Positions 33,629-47,635 of a stretch of DNA of 64,000 bases are shown here, in pieces. Both the position numbers and the translations under genes were made by a program. The notes below the pieces were generated by a model that saw only the letters and a list, made by a program, of their open reading frames with translations, was not told the DNA's origin and did no database searches. Numbering within the stretch: position 1 is the stretch's first letter; the number at the start of each line of letters is the position of its first letter. Location of the stretch: positions 8,556,001 through 8,620,000 of the forward strand of contig OZ017805.1 of the NCBI GenBank assembly GCA_963969395.1, given 5' to 3'. Source of the DNA: Pseudoscleropodium purum. Its lineage: Eukaryota > Streptophyta > Bryopsida > Hypnales > Brachytheciaceae.

Positions 33629-36309
33629 TGTTGGAGCACAAAAACTCAAACCAGATAAATTAGTCTAGAATAAGGTTAAATAGACTTGCAAATTTTATTT
33701 TTTTCGTAATTCCAAGAGATTTTCACTACACTACAACTATGATAGAAATAGTTAGTTTTCCGGATTGCTAAAATCGTTAGTAACATTACGGAAAAAAATC
33801 CGAAACGGATCCGGGATATAGAAAAGTATTGGATTTCTAAAACATACATTCTAGACTTCTGGTCTAGGAAACTAGCAGACCGTTCAGGGAACGGTCTTCT
33901 ATCCATTCTCCACCAGCAACTGTCGGCTGCGCACTAGGTATTTAAACCCATCACTACCTTATTTTCTCTCCCTCTCTACTTACTGAACTTTGTGAACATA
34001 TAGTTGAGAGAAAGAGTGGTGAGTTAGCAACTGGGATAGAAAGAGAACAGAAAGATCAATATCAGAATAAGTTATTAGTTGTCGGTGATTTATGGCGGTG
34101 GCTGCCGGTCGGACTGCATAAAAGTCTAGAGTTGTAGTTTGGATGGTTTGTTCGGTTATTCCTTCCGATCCAACTCATCGAGCTCAGTTAGGGGAGGACC
34201 TCATGTATATTGGGTGTGTCGGATTGTTAGATAGACCATGGAACATGAAGACTGAGGAGATGATTTAAGAACTCATTTACGGAGTTCTAAATCAGTATGA
34301 ATTGACAATGAGAGGTCAACCCATAGCTTAGATGAAAGACATCTGGGCGGATGTCTATTTGTTTAAAAAAAATGGACTTGGACTAACTGGAAGAGTGGAT
34401 AAGTACATAGCTGGAAAGTTCCGGAGTCAGGTCCACTTAAAGGAGGGTTTTGCCATAAGTGACTGTAAGAACGAGAGGCATAGACGGGTATTGAATTTTC
34501 TTGATTCTGATCTTGTATCCAAAAAAGCCTACTTGAGTTATAGTCACGGTGACTAACACCATTTTCAGAGCTTTTGAGGACTAGATTGTCCATTGGGGGA
34601 AAGTGATTCAGGGATTAGTAGGCAAACTAGTAGAGCACGTGGACCGGGCAAAACGCAACCTTATCACTCCATATTTGTTCCACCTCTATCACTACAAGGT
34701 AGTCTTGAATGCAAAGGAGACGATTCAGTACAACATCGAAATCGAGATCCTAAAGTACGGCCTCATGGATGAGCTAGAGAAAGAAGAAAAGGAATCCAAA
34801 GAAGAGGAGCAACCAAAAAAGGAAGAAAAAACAATGGACTTGAGACAAAGGAAGTCCAAAGATCCGGCAACATGGGAGAAGGCGCCAACACCGGAACGAG
34901 AGGAACCAATACTAGATCCGGAACATCCTCAAGAGTTTGAGTTTTTTGAAGCAAGAATCCAACAGATGTAGTAGGCCAAATAGATGTATGGCAACTTGGA
35001 GGATTACATACTCTTTATCGCAAGTGAACTCAAAGTGGAGTTGGACCAAATTTTGGAGGAGATCCGAAAACGTCTGAATCCGGAAGAGTTCCAATAGAAA
35101 GAGGAACAAATCCAAAAGTTGGAAGAGAAAAAAAATAGCCTTAAGTTCCAACTAGAATAAACAGAGGGGGAGCTGAATACGGCGAGACAAAAGGAGATGG
35201 AGGCTCTCCGACTCATCTTTGACCTCAAAGAACTCGTTATGGTTTCGGAGCGTACAGTGATCCGAGCTGACCTCTACACCGCCTAGTTGGAGAAGGAAGG
35301 ATACATGACCGGATCAAAAATGGTAAAGATCTTGGTCGGCTTCGAAGTCCAAATGAGGATTGTTTTGAAGGACATGCGCAAGTTGTTAGGGTACTTGGAT
35401 CTGGAACGGGCTATCGACTTAGAAGGATTTCCAGAAGTCCCTAGGATCATATTTTAGGATACTTTTGTTCGACAGACTCCAATTTGGGAGGCTTTTAATG
35501 GTTCGATTCAATCACAATCGAAGAGACTGAAGTCTATCTTTACTCTAGTTGCGGGTCCATCAAGCAGTCGAGCACAGACTCCAACAGGACGAACGATATC
35601 GAAGCCGAAAAAAGGGGTAAATGAGAAGTCTGTTCTATGAGAGCAAGGAGTTTCCGTTGAAAGTCTCCCTTCACTTGGAAAAGTCACAGCCGAAAAGTTC
35701 ATGATATTCGGATTGGTTGTTCGCGGCAACCTCGATGCACGGATTGGAGTGATGATGAATCCGGCTTGGTCTCATCTACAAGATTTCTTGCATATGTAGA
35801 AGTCGATGCCAAAGTAGGATTGTATTGAGATTGAACTAAGTGAGTCACCGCAAGCCAAGGATCCAAAGATTGAGGAGTCGGAAGAGGAGGTGCTGAAGTC
35901 TGGATCTGAAGAAGAGATGGAATCTGAAGACTCACCTCTAAAGGTTTCACGTAAGCCTCAAACTCGATTACCAGTAAAGAATACAGCGATGGAGGCTACA
36001 GTGAAGACTCCGGGGAGTCAAAGTGGGAGCAACTCGAAGAAAGTACAATGGAGGTGGATAGAAGGTACGTAGTTAAATAGGATTTTCATTCCAAAATAAG
36101 ATTTGCAAGTGTGGGCTCGTGTTCCGGATTGTTGTAGGGATTCCGGATTTGTAGGGATAGTTGGGTTGTGAATGTCCGGATATCCCAGGTTGTTCACTGA
36201 TTGATTGCCCTAATTTCCGGGGTGCTTTTTTGGCTTTTTAGGCGTTGACTTTGGTTTTGGTTTTGGTTTTTAAGGGTGGGCAAGTTTTTTGCCCTCTCAT
36301 TCCATCCTA
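33629..36309 (+). mobile_element. Unit C: diverged A-family element, 3' truncated
   Basis: It starts TGTTGGAGCA and follows D closely through the 5' region, promoter, coding part and the 'ggcgttgactttggttttgg...ccctctcattccatcctagcaa' block, then departs from D at about 36309. It therefore lacks the last roughly 860 bp found in D. No right-hand duplication can be assigned. Confidence 0.7.
34143..36072 (+). pseudogene. Decayed A-family protein in unit C
   Basis: From ATG at 34143 (MVCSVIPSD) the frame keeps YIGCVGLLDRPW, NQYELTMRGQPIA, DIWADVYLFKKNGLGL, RVDKYIAGKFRSQ, DCKNERHRRVLNFL and, after a frame change, LVGKLVEHVDRAK...TPYLFHLY and LKYGLMDELEKEEKES. The Trp after PIA is TAG. Open pieces are at 34332-34556, 34603-34971 and 35890-36072. 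The C-terminal coiled coil and 'MVKILVGF' block are recognisable near 35310. Confidence 0.78.
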
Positions 36310-38070
36310 GCAACAATCACACAACAATTGCCAAATTATAAACTCAGTACAAATAATTGACTGAATTGAATTGAACACACATGCTCATGATTCCAATTTC
36401 CAATTATCTCTACTTTATATTATTGCATGAATTTACAATTGATTTTCACTATTTTACCACTTCACTCTGAATTAACTATTGTTCCAGCACAATTGAACTC
36501 GCAGTATCCAACACTAAATTAACACAAATGTACCATCTATTGATCACTCACATACACTATTGGTCTCACCAACAAGAGCTCTGGATCCCTTCACCAGACT
36601 ATCTTCTAATTACCATGAACAATGAGGTTTCACCCAATTCAGCCAATAACCACTTAACGACCACCAATTGATTGCACCCCATTCATCTACATGAACATCC
36701 ACCTATTGGTCAAGTTCTATGGATAAGCCTATTAACTAGTAATAAGCTCATATTACAAATCTTAATTGATAGAAGTATAGAAAATAAGGGAAAATAACAA
36801 AAATTTCCTATTATTTACATATCTCCTACAGATTCTATAACTACATGATGTCAGATGTTAGACATCCATCACGTCATTGAAACCCAGGAACATGTTCGAC
36901 AAGATAACCATGCTTCCCACTTTTAAAGTTCTAAGCTTCTTCTTGATAATTTATTATTTTTAGACAACTGAATTTGGTTTCTTTTAGATTCTAGTTCATC
37001 CTATTTATATTGGTAAAAAGCTCTCAATTTGAATTATCCTAGTAAAAGTTATAAAGGGATGAAGTTTGACTACTAATCAGTACTTCAAACTTCATCCATA
37101 GTTTTCTACCAACTTATAATTGAAAATTGACTTAGTCTCTTACTTTCGACTTTCAAATTCTTTACTTTATCTAAGTTTCCATTTTTGTTCCTCTTAGATG
37201 AAATGGACTAAATTTCATCCATTAAGACTCCTAACTTCATCCGCTAATACATTTGTCAATTTATCTCAAAATTCAAAGTGTAATATAGTTTTGAAAACTT
37301 CTAAACAACGTCTACACTATGAGCCACTTGACTTTAGGTGAAAAACTAATCTTAGAACCCTAACTTGACCTTGAACTTTTGGCTATGTAGTAAAATTATT
37401 TAACTTTAAAAATTCAAAAGAAGGGGATGAATTAATGACTTACCTTAAAAGTGGGGTCATTATTGAGGTCGTTGTATAATTCTTGGTATTCTTTATTGTT
37501 TGCCATCCTTCTCATGCCTATGGTAATTTTGTCTACGGCTTGAAAATAGAAATAATTTACAAAGTTCAAGTTTTCGCAAGGCTACATCATCTTTCTCTTC
37601 TCTCCTATTTCTTTCCCTTAAATACTATGTAAACTCCATTATTGCATTCCAAGAGTTGACTTAGAATTTATATACAATAATGTTTTTACAATTATTGACC
37701 CTTTGACTCCTATCTTCTACCTCAATTATTATTCTAATCCTTTCAAGGTTTAGTGGTTCTAATCGACCTCCCAAGATTTCCTCTTAATCTCTTCCAATCT
37801 AATTTATACTTCAATTTCCTATGCCCTATTCCAATTGCTAGTTACTACCTTTCATTCTCTTGGCTATGAGGATGTTTTCTTTTCTTCTCTCCTTCTCCCA
37901 ATTGCAACCCTTAGACTACTACTTCTCTATTTTAGGTTCCTATGATTTTTGGTTGCCCTTTCTTCTCCTTTGCTTGTATTTTATTTATTTTTTCTTGCAA
38001 CAATCTCTTTCTAAGGTCATGTTGTCTTGTTTGTTTTCTTTTTAATTCAATTTGTAGTCTAGCTACCTAG
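36310..38070. other. AT-rich spacer, nothing recognised
   Basis: There are no long frames or terminal repeats. Pyrimidine-rich stretches near 37700-38040 give accidental short frames. Confidence 0.5.
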
Positions 38071-38079
38071 TCCCTAGCT

Positions 38080-38420
38080 CCCCTATAGTGCTCCCAATAC
38101 CACAAACCTTCCAAGCCTAGTATTGCAAATCCCCCAAGCTTAGTACCACAAACACCACGATACTCCCAGTAGTGCAACCCCTCAAGCTCTAATCCGCAGC
38201 CCTTAGGACCCTTGTGGCCACGGGCTACTAATTGGACCCCTCGGCTTTGTCTTGCACCCCTTAGGCCTTGGTTTGCAATCCTTAAGGCCTTGGTTTGTAG
38301 TCCTCAAGCCCTTGCGTTGGTTGCATGCCACATGGTAGTTGGATACTAGTCAAACCCTTTGGCTCATCTCGCAACCTTTAAGCCTGATTCGTAGCCTTTA
38401 GACCCTGGTCACAGTGAGCC
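38080..38420. repeat. Degenerate low-copy tandem repeats
   Basis: Short words such as 'ccttaggccttggtttgcaatcctt' and 'aagcctagta..gcaaatcccccaagc' recur with variation. There are no clear unit boundaries and no coding content. Confidence 0.5.
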
Positions 38421-38429
38421 CTGTATCTT

Positions 38430-40100
38430 TTGGAGGACGGGTTTTCTTCCAAATTTTTTGACCTTGTTTTTAAAAATTTAAATTTTGGATAATCAAAAAT
38501 ACTAATAATCATATTAACATAAGGGAATTTTGGCTACCTTTTTAACTTCCTAAAGAAACAACAAAAACCTTAAAGGTCTTTTTGACAACTAAAACAAAAG
38601 CTTAGTTGTAATAATGTGATTTTAGAACTTCCTTCTAAACTCTAATTTTCAAGCCAAAGCTTCACGTGAGAATGGAAACCTTAGAAATTTTTCCACTAAA
38701 CACTAAAATTCAGAGCCAAAGCTTTGCCGTGAGAATGGAAACCTCGGAAATTCCCACTAACCATTAAAATTCAAAGTTAAAGTTTCACCGTTAGATGGAC
38801 AACTATAAAATTAGCTAACATTAATGTAAGTCAACTTCCACACATAAACAAAAGTATCAAATACAATTACAAGTATTAGAGGTCCCCCTAAGCAGTATCA
38901 CCAAAGTACGGAGGGGGAATTCTCTAGAATTAGTACAAAGATTAAAAGAGATTTGTAGAAATCATAAACACAAAGACTCTAAAACACATAAACTCAAGGC
39001 AATTCTTGAAGGGACCCCAATGTCCTTCAACCAAGCTTGAAAAATAGCAACAAAGGCTTAAAATGCCCAAAAAACAAGAGAATTTAGCAACGTGGCCTTA
39101 AAATGGCCAAAATCCAACTAAATGGATCCAAATGAAACAAAGTGGTTCAAAAATGAACCTAAGGGGTGTTTTGGTAGAGAAATAAGAGCCCTAAAATACT
39201 TTTCCAAAGGCCTCATCCTCCTCCAATTCTTACAAGATAATCTTATCATCTAAAATTTTCATCCTAATCTTTAAAATTTTGACTTTCTATACTAGACTTA
39301 ATTTCTAACTTTTGGAGAAACACTCCAAATCACAAACGGATTGCATCAATGGCTTTAGAAGGCCATTTTTACTCAATGTGGCTCTTAATCCCCTTTCCTA
39401 ACCTCAAAAAAGCAAAGAATCCTAGCGGTGGCTAGAAACTCAAAATGGGGTAAAAACCTCAGTTTTGAAGTTTACACTTTTTGTCAAAAGTAACTAGCAT
39501 GGGCTTCTAGGTAGTTTCAAGGGAGTAATAAAAGAACCTAAGTTTGTTATAATCCAATATCATATGCTCTAAAATGTCAGTCAATTCTACAATTGGTTCA
39601 TAATTTTGTTAGTTTCAAAAGATGTTACTAATTTTGGCACCTCCTGTTATCGGAATGCCACGAAACTTATCAGAGCGCTTTATAAATATAAAATAAGCTA
39701 TAATAATTTTTAGTGAGATTTTACCGCATTTATGATAATTTCTACAAATTTACCATATCGGATTTGGGTGGTTAACTACTTGGAAAAAAATCTAGGATGA
39801 TTAGAAAAAACCAAGACTTTAAGGAGAACCTCTCATGGAGTTCCTCAAGAGATGTGTAAGTTTATATTCTTACCGTGTACATGTGGGAAAATAGTACAAA
39901 TCTTGCTATTTCCCTTAACTTTCGGTGAATAGAGAATCTTCTATAAATAAGAGAAACTTGGCAAAGCAATTGCGCCGATGGACTCTTAGCATAACTCGCT
40001 TTAAATCACCATATTTATGCCGTAGATGTCCTTTGTTGCTCTAGTTTGAGTTTCCTCACCTATAGGCTAACAATTGGGGGTTTTACTATTTCTTCATTGA
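38430..40100 (-). repeat. LTR-like dispersed repeat, copy 2 (weakly related to 30.7-32.5 kb)
   Basis: It shares ordered blocks with 30700-32500, for example 'gaagggaccccaatgtccttcaac' and 'cattggcttt.gaaggcc'. It has an internal duplication at 38655-38785: 'agccaaagctt.....gtgagaatggaaacct.agaaattt..ccactaaacactaaaattca' occurs two to three times. The type of element is uncertain. Confidence 0.35.
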
Positions 40101-42123
40101 AATGGGGAAACTAGAATCTATCACGGGAAATCTACCTTACGGTTCTCATAAGATTCCCTTGAATCATTTTTAGCCAATTTGTGTCTCATTGCACAAATAG
40201 GTATAGATAATCGGGCAGTTTCTATTAATATACTTATTATATATAAAAGATGGGTTTCTATCCTATTTACATGCAGGTTTGAATTGTATTATGGTAAAAA
40301 TAGGTATAAAGTGACCAGGGGATGTATTAGTATGTGCAACATAGGTTCTAATCTAACACTCACTATAAGAAAACCAACTTTTTTGTGAAATTGGAAAAAA
40401 TATACCCTCACATTTTTTTTGACAAGGCATTTGTTGTCATTGATGGCACCTAAAATTTGTTATAACAAATAAGCAAAAAATGTGCAACATCAACTAAAAA
40501 TGCATCCAATTTTTGCATATTTTGAACTTGACATCATGAAGAATAGAGTTTTTTAAGATCCTGAAAAGAAGGCATATAGAAGACCCATTAGTGATATGTC
40601 AATGTCTTTTGGTAGACAGTGCTTCATACGACTTTTTCATCCATCTGGTTAGTGATGTCGATGATGATGTGGACCTTTCCAAAATTTGACGTGGAATTTT
40701 TTTCGAGGTAGTGCAGAGATTGTATCAACATTGTACTAGACATCTTCATGAATAGAACAATGTTTGGAATGATGTCTACGTGGACGTCACAAGAGACATT
40801 GACGAAGACGTTGACGTCTAGGGGCCTGTTCACGGAGTGGGATTCAAGAACAACTTGTTGTGGACACAAATGTCATCCTAGACATAACCTGGCTTCTCAT
40901 GTTTTCCCAAAGACGCATAGGACAATTGCTATTGATGACATGGTGGACAATCTTTATATCCGGAGTCACTAACTATAGTATCCTATTAAACATTATAGAA
41001 GACATGGGTCTCACAAAGATAGTAATGCACGTTTGGAACAATGTTCTTCTAAAGCTAATGATAAATAAAAGAGGTCTTTGTCGGATGTCACTAGAAACAT
41101 ACAGTATGGTGTCTACCAAATGCAATACACTACTGCAAAAGACTGCCTTTCATACATGGGACTACGCTGACAATACATGGCAATAATTTTTGAGCTACAG
41201 TGACACATGAAGTCACATGCAATGTCAAAAGACATGGAACAACAAATAAAAATTCTTATAAACTGCAATGTATGCTTCATTGCAATTTTTTACAGCATAA
41301 TGGAATATCCATATGCACAACAATAAGAAGATATGCGCACAATATTCTATCTATATCTGCATTTTTCAAGAATGACTGACATTGTAAATTGAAAAAAGAA
41401 ACAAAAAATAGAGTCAACGAATTGAGGGTGCGTTCCATTGGACATTATTCAAGATAGATGTCGTTGCCTTTGACATCAGATATGATAGGAATTCTAGCTT
41501 GTCACTTCTTTCAAGAAGCATCTGCCTTCTTGTTGTTCCCTACTTGCCAAAAGCCACTATCATTCGAACATTAGCATACTTGTCATTAAAAATACAACTC
41601 CAGTGAATTTAGTTGGATTTTGTAAATGATAAAGGATGCTTCTTCTATTCACATCTACATCAGAGAAAGAAATCACCAAATTAGTGTACTAGTCCTGACC
41701 TTTTCCACACCCTATGGAGGTTTAGACATTGCTGCGACCTTCCTTGTAGTAGATTTTGAGCCACTTGCAATCTTTTCTGTAGACTTCGTCACCTTTACGA
41801 TGTCAGTGCTCTTTACTGCATGATGTGTTTGACCTACCACGTCACTTTGAACTCCCACGTCCTACAAGAATATGTCCTACCTACAACATACTAGATTAGG
41901 ATGTCAAAATCATTAGTGCAATGTTGACATGAAGAGGTTGTTTTGAATGATGTTTGTAAGGATGTCCCATAAAACATTAGCTTCTCTAAACGATTGCAAC
42001 AGATGCCAACTAAAATTCATTAAAGAACCCCTAGAAAGAATTAGTAGAGACCAACTACAAAAATAAAAGTCATCTAAAATACAATGGAGGTCTTCTAAGA
42101 AATGACAAAGAGTAGGGGTTAAT

Positions 42124-42790
42124 TTAGTATATCGCCTCCTTCGATTCAAACATTGCCACAACTTCTTGTTTGGCTGGTGCAGGTTGGCTTTCACCACCAT
42201 CCATTGCTACGTCCACGTCTTTTTCTCCCTCATTTTCAGTTATAGGATCTGCGTTTGGTCTATCTTCCAAGACGGCAACATTGTTCTTCTCACCTACTAA
42301 GACAACATTGTTGACAACGTCCTCGTCAGCATCGACATCTTTGGCAATGCCAACGAGAATGTCATGAATGGCGGGTAGATGCGAGGTTTTTGCGACTTGT
42401 CCATGGAGCATGGGAAGTAAGAAATCCTGCTAGACTTTGTGCTATGCCTCTATCCCTTGCGATGACAGTGCCAAAGTGTACATTCTTGCATTTGATGACA
42501 ATGGTTCACTCACAATAGTCGCTACAGTACCTTCTTGCATGCCTAATGTGCCCAAAATCTTCTGCATCGTTTCTTCAAGGCGTTTCTACGATGCAACCAT
42601 TTTGGATCCAAGGCGTGCCACGCTTCCTTCCAAATCTACCACATGGTTGTGAACCTCGTCAATTTCTCGACCATAGTGTGGTTGGAATCTCCGCTTTTGA
42701 TCGTATAAGTGTTGGTACATTTTGGCTACTTCCACATCCACCTAAGATCAAATGGTGGGCGATTTAGGTGCATGGTCTACAAAGTCACAA
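42124..42790 (-). pseudogene. Decayed minus-strand frame with coiled coil and acidic tail, possibly a CACTA accessory ORF
   Basis: The frame from about 42790 down to 42124 reads through two stops near 42440-42455. It starts with a coiled-coil-like part (VHNHVVDLEGSVARLGSKM) and ends in an acidic stretch (VDADEDVVNNVV...ENEGEKDVDVAMDG). Its position inside the presumed CACTA element suggests an accessory protein, but its strand is opposite to TNP2, which is unusual. I do not recognise a domain. Confidence 0.35.
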
Positions 42791-44090
42791 AACCACATTC
42801 GAAGTCTCATAATTGATGATAAGCTAATAGTCCATATTGAAGCCATGATATATCCACCAAGGAATTGCTTGGGCTAGAAGACAAGACTAGTTAGTTGCAG
42901 AAGTAGTATAAGACGACTGAAGGCTAATGCAAACGTCTCTAAGGAAGAACCCAAGTACAAGGAGACATGTACCCGACGTGTAAGAAAACAACTCATGTCC
43001 ACTAAGACATCCAACGTAACATGCCATACAAAAGCATGTTTAATGTGACATCACAAAGAATGCAGTGTAGAACATGTGCCTAAATAATTCTTACCAAATG
43101 TGACACAACCTCTTGCTCAATGGCCTTCATTGAAGTTGTTGTACCGTCCTTTCCCTTCGAAATAGAGTGCATGTGTTGAGATTTTTCTTAAGAAGCCTCC
43201 GTGGCTTATATTGCCTACATTTTCTTCTAAACATCTTCATCTACATCACCTAGCTTTGCTAATTGTACATCAATGCACAAATTAATCTTCTAATGGGTAT
43301 TGATGAGGACATTCATTATGAAGGGTTGCATCCACTTCTCAAACACTTTGTTTGAATCTCCACACATTTGCCAAATCTACGAGGCAATTTACATCATGGA
43401 CTTCATTGTTTGCTTACATTTAGATAGTTGTAATAAAGGAAACAAAGTCTTGCAATTATAAACCCAACTTAAGCAAATGACCAATACAACGAGCAAAGGA
43501 AGTTGTTCAATTTCCAAATGTCAATGTCCTCATAGACGTCTTTGTTGATGTTTGTGGAGATGTCACCTCGTTTTGCAACATGTACATGAAAACGAGCCTA
43601 GCAACAACCCTATGAAATTCAAAATTAGACTTTTGAAAGAGAAAACAATTGCTAAGGCATTGAAGTGTTTACTCGAGTACAACCACTCAAAGAGGCACCT
43701 CCTTTCATGCCATTGCTACCCTTCCCATCCAATAATTGGATTGAGACCCTTCGCGTACTTCTTGATGTCGTTCTCAAGAACTACCTTCATGAAGCCAAAT
43801 GATTGCCGTTCAAGGTCCAGTTTGATGAGTTTCTTCAAGATAATGCTTTCTTGGCCTTTTGTAGGGGCTATAACGCTTTTATTACATCATTTGTGTCGTC
43901 TCTTGATTCCCCCTCAATTGATGCTATCGCATACCCTTGGCTACATAGAAGACATCATCAAACACAAATGAGTTCTGAAAGAGCAAACATGAGACACATA
44001 AAAATGCTATACAGACCTCGTGGCTGCTTTAGAAGTAACGCTTGCCTCCATCACTACATTGGATACCCCTTTCCTATGTAGTAGTGTTTC

Positions 44091-47000
44091 TATGGGAGCA
44101 CGAAAATTCAAATTGAATGAAATTAGTCTAGAATAAGGTTAATAGACTTATAATTTTTATTTTTTTTGGTAACTCCTAGAAATTTTCACTATACTACGAC
44201 TATGATAGAAATAGTCAATTTCTGAATTGCTAAAATTGTTAGTAACGTCACAGAAACAAATCTGATACAGATCGAGAATTCGAGAAAGTACTGAAATCTT
44301 GAAACCTACGTTCTAGACTTCTAGTCTAGGAAACTAGGAGACCGTTAGGGGAAAGGTCTTCTACCCATTCTCCACTGGGAATGGTCCACGGTGCGCCAGG
44401 TACTTAAACCCATCGCCACTTTTCTTTCTCTCCTTTTTTGCTTGTTTAACTTTGTGAATGTATAGTTGAGAGAAAAAGTGGTGAGTTAACAACCGGAATA
44501 GAGAGAGGACGGAAAGATTAGTACTATGTACACCGGATTAGGTTATCGACTGTTGGTGATTCATGGTGGCTACTGGCAATTCGGCTGTGCAAAAGTCTAG
44601 AGTTGTAGCAAAGATGGTTTGTCCGGTTATTCTTTCCAATCCAAACCACCGAGTGCAGTTAGAGGAGGACCTCATGTGTATCGGGTGTGTTGGATTGTTA
44701 AATAGGCCGTGGAGTATGAAGAACAAGGAGATGATCCAAAAATTCATTTACAAAGTTCCAAACCAATACGAGTTGACGGTGAGAGGTCCACCCGTAGCTT
44801 GAACAAAAGACATCTAGGCGGATGTCTATTCATTTAAAAATAATGGACTTGGACTAGCCAAAAGAGTGGATAAGTACATAGCCAGAAAGTTTCAGAGTCA
44901 AGCCCATACAAAGGAGGGTTTTGCTATTAGTGATTGCAAAAACAAGAGGCATAGACGAGTATTGAACTTCATTCCAATCTTATATCTGGAAAAGCCTACC
45001 TGGGTTACAATCACGATGGCTAATACCATTTTTAGGGATTTAGAGAATCAGATTGTCCATTGGGGGGAAATGATTCAGGGAGTAGTGGGCAAATAAGCAA
45101 AGCACGTGGTTCGGGAGAAACATAGTCCTATCATCTTGTATCTATTTCACCTCTATTACTACAAGGAGGTCTTGAGTGTAGAGGAGATGATTCAGTAGAA
45201 TATTGGAGTTGAAATCCTGAAGTATGGCCTCACGGATGAGTTGGAGAAAGAGGAGAAGGAATTTGAAGAAGAAAGGCAACCGGAAGAAGAAGAAGAAGTA
45301 GTGGACCAGAAATAAAGGAAGTCCACAAATCCGGCTACACGGGGGAAGGCACCAACACTGAAAAGGGGTGAGCCGATTCCGGATCCAAAACACCCTCAAG
45401 AACTGGAGTTCTTGAAGTCGGATTTCAATGGATGTAGTAGGCCAAACAGATGTATGGTGACTTGGAAGATCACGTGCTCTCAAGGTGGAGTCAAACTAAA
45501 TTTTGGAAGAAATTCGAAAATGCTCAGATCCGGAAGAATTCCAACAAAAAGAGGAATAGATTCAGAAGTTGGAGGAAGAAAAGGATAGCTTCAAGTTCCA
45601 ACTAGAATGGACGGAAGGGAAGCTAAATGCGGCGTGATAGAAGGAGATGGAGGCTCTCCGACTCATCTACGACTTCAAGGAACTCATCATGGTTCCAGAA
45701 TATACAGTGATCCGAGCTGACCTCAACATCACCTGGTTGGAGAAGGAAGGGCACATGACCAGATCAGGGATGGTAAAGATCCTGATTGACTTCAAAGCCC
45801 GGATAGAGATTGTTTTGAAAGACATACGCAAGTTGCTGGGATATTTGGATCTGGAACAGGCCATCGACTTAGAAGGGTTTCCAGAAGTCTCTAAAAGCAT
45901 AATTCGGGAAACTCCAGTTCAACAGACTTTGATTCGGCAGGCTTTTAGTGGTTTGATTCAGCCACAATCGGAAGGGCTGAAGTCTATCCTCACTCCAACT
46001 GTGTGTCCATCAAGTAGTCAAGTACGAACTCTATTAGGACCAGCGGTACTTGAACTAGAGAAAGGGGCAAGTGAGAAGCCCGTTTCGACAGAGGAAAGAA
46101 TTTCCGTCCAAATTCTCCCACCACTTGGGAAAATCACAGTTGGATAGTTCATGATACCTAAATTAGCTGCTCGCGACAACCTTGATGTATGGATTGGAGT
46201 GATGACAAGTCCGGCCCAATCTCGTCCGCAAGATTCCTTGCATATCTAGTAGTTGACACCAAATCGAGATCATGTTGAGATTGAATTAAATGAGTTGCCG
46301 TAAGCCAAAGATTCGGAGATTCAAGAGGTAGAGGAGTTAAAAGAGGAGGTGTTGAAGTCCAAATCCAAGGAAGAAACGAAATTTGAAGACTCACCTCCAA
46401 AAGTTTCACGTAAGCCTCAAACTTGGTCGTTAATAAAGAATACACCAGTGAAGGCTTCGATGAAGATTCCAGGTAATCAAAGTGGGAGGATCTCGAAGAA
46501 GGCACGGTAGGGTAGATAGATAGTAGGTCATTGGATAGGATTTTCATTTCAAAATGGGAATTCCAAGCGTGGGCCCGGGTCCTGGATTGTTTTAGGGATT
46601 CCAGATTTGTAGGGACAGTTGGGTTGTGAACATTTTAGATGTCTTGGGGTATTCACTAGTTGGTTGCCTTGATTTTTAAGGTGCCTTTTTGCTTTTTAGG
46701 CGTTGACTTTGGTTTTGATTGTGGTTTTTAAGGGCAGGCAAGTTTGTTGCCCTCTCATTCCATCCTAGCAATTATTTTGTGTATTTCATTCCCTTTTTTA
46801 ATTTGAGCCACCTAGTTAACATTTTGGTTCCAACCTTGTATCTAGATGGTATTGGTTTGTTGCTTGGAGTGTTGAAATGTGAGAAGGACGATTAAAGAGG
46901 ACTCCGAATTTCAGATAATTGGATCAAACTGAGGGAGTATTATTGTAATGATGTTAGATTCATGACGAAGGAGCTACGTGCGGTGCCTTTGAACTACCAG

Positions 47001-47635
47001 AACGATAATCCTTAGTGAAGAGTGGTGTGAGTGTAGATCCAGAATTAGAAACGATTCTATGTGAAGATAAGCAACTGTCAGAAGAAACTCCTACTCACCG
47101 GAAGGTCTGCCAACCTTAGGATCCATCTTACACCTAGAAAGATTACCCCCTTGTTAATTCCGGATGTTTGAGATCTATCATTGTAGTAAGGAGGAGTGAA
47201 CATAGTCTTGAGTGACCTGCATTCTAAATCAGCCATCCAAAATGTTGTGAGGATCCGAATCTACCTTTTATACTATAACACCTTGAGTATTTGGATGTTT
47301 GTTTGTTTTTGCATGTGTAGTAAATGGACTGGAGTAGTGAAGTCCCTACCTCTCAAAAGATCAAGAACGAACCCTTTGATGGTAAAACAAAGGAATTGAA
47401 AACTAGTGTATTGAAGAGACGTAACTGAAAACCAGGTGATACCAGATCTGGATTGGAATCCGAATAGTAGTTGGTTCCGGAAAAAGAATGGAAGAGAGCA
47501 ATCGGAAGAGCAAAAAACAACCATTCAGATACTGAAGTTTGGGAGAACATCTAAAATTCCTTGGAACAATAATTTGTGTCATCTTACCACATTTTTGTAT
47601 GTAAAGATACTTACATGTAGACTACGCGTAAGACA
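44091..47635 (+). mobile_element. Unit D: diverged A-family element (3545 bp)
   Basis: It starts TATGGGAGCA (TG presumably mutated to TA) and ends ...GCGTAAGACA, matching the start and end of B. The flanks GTTTC and ATTCC do not form a convincing duplication. It is the most complete of B, C and D and keeps the empty site for the hAT derivative in B. It lies inside the presumed CACTA element. Confidence 0.7.
44614..46520 (+). pseudogene. Decayed A-family protein in unit D
   Basis: From ATG at 44614 (MVCPVILSN; the open frame begins at 44563) it keeps MCIGCVGLLNRPW and NQYELTVRGPPVA. Two tryptophans of the family motif VAW..DIW then read TGA and TAG, followed by RVDKYIARKFQSQ, DCKNKRHRRVLNF and TITMANTIFRDL. 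The C-terminal third is open at 45647-46147 with LEKEGHMTRSGMVKILIDF and DIRKLLGYLDLEQAIDLEGF, showing that this half was also conserved in the family. Confidence 0.8.
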
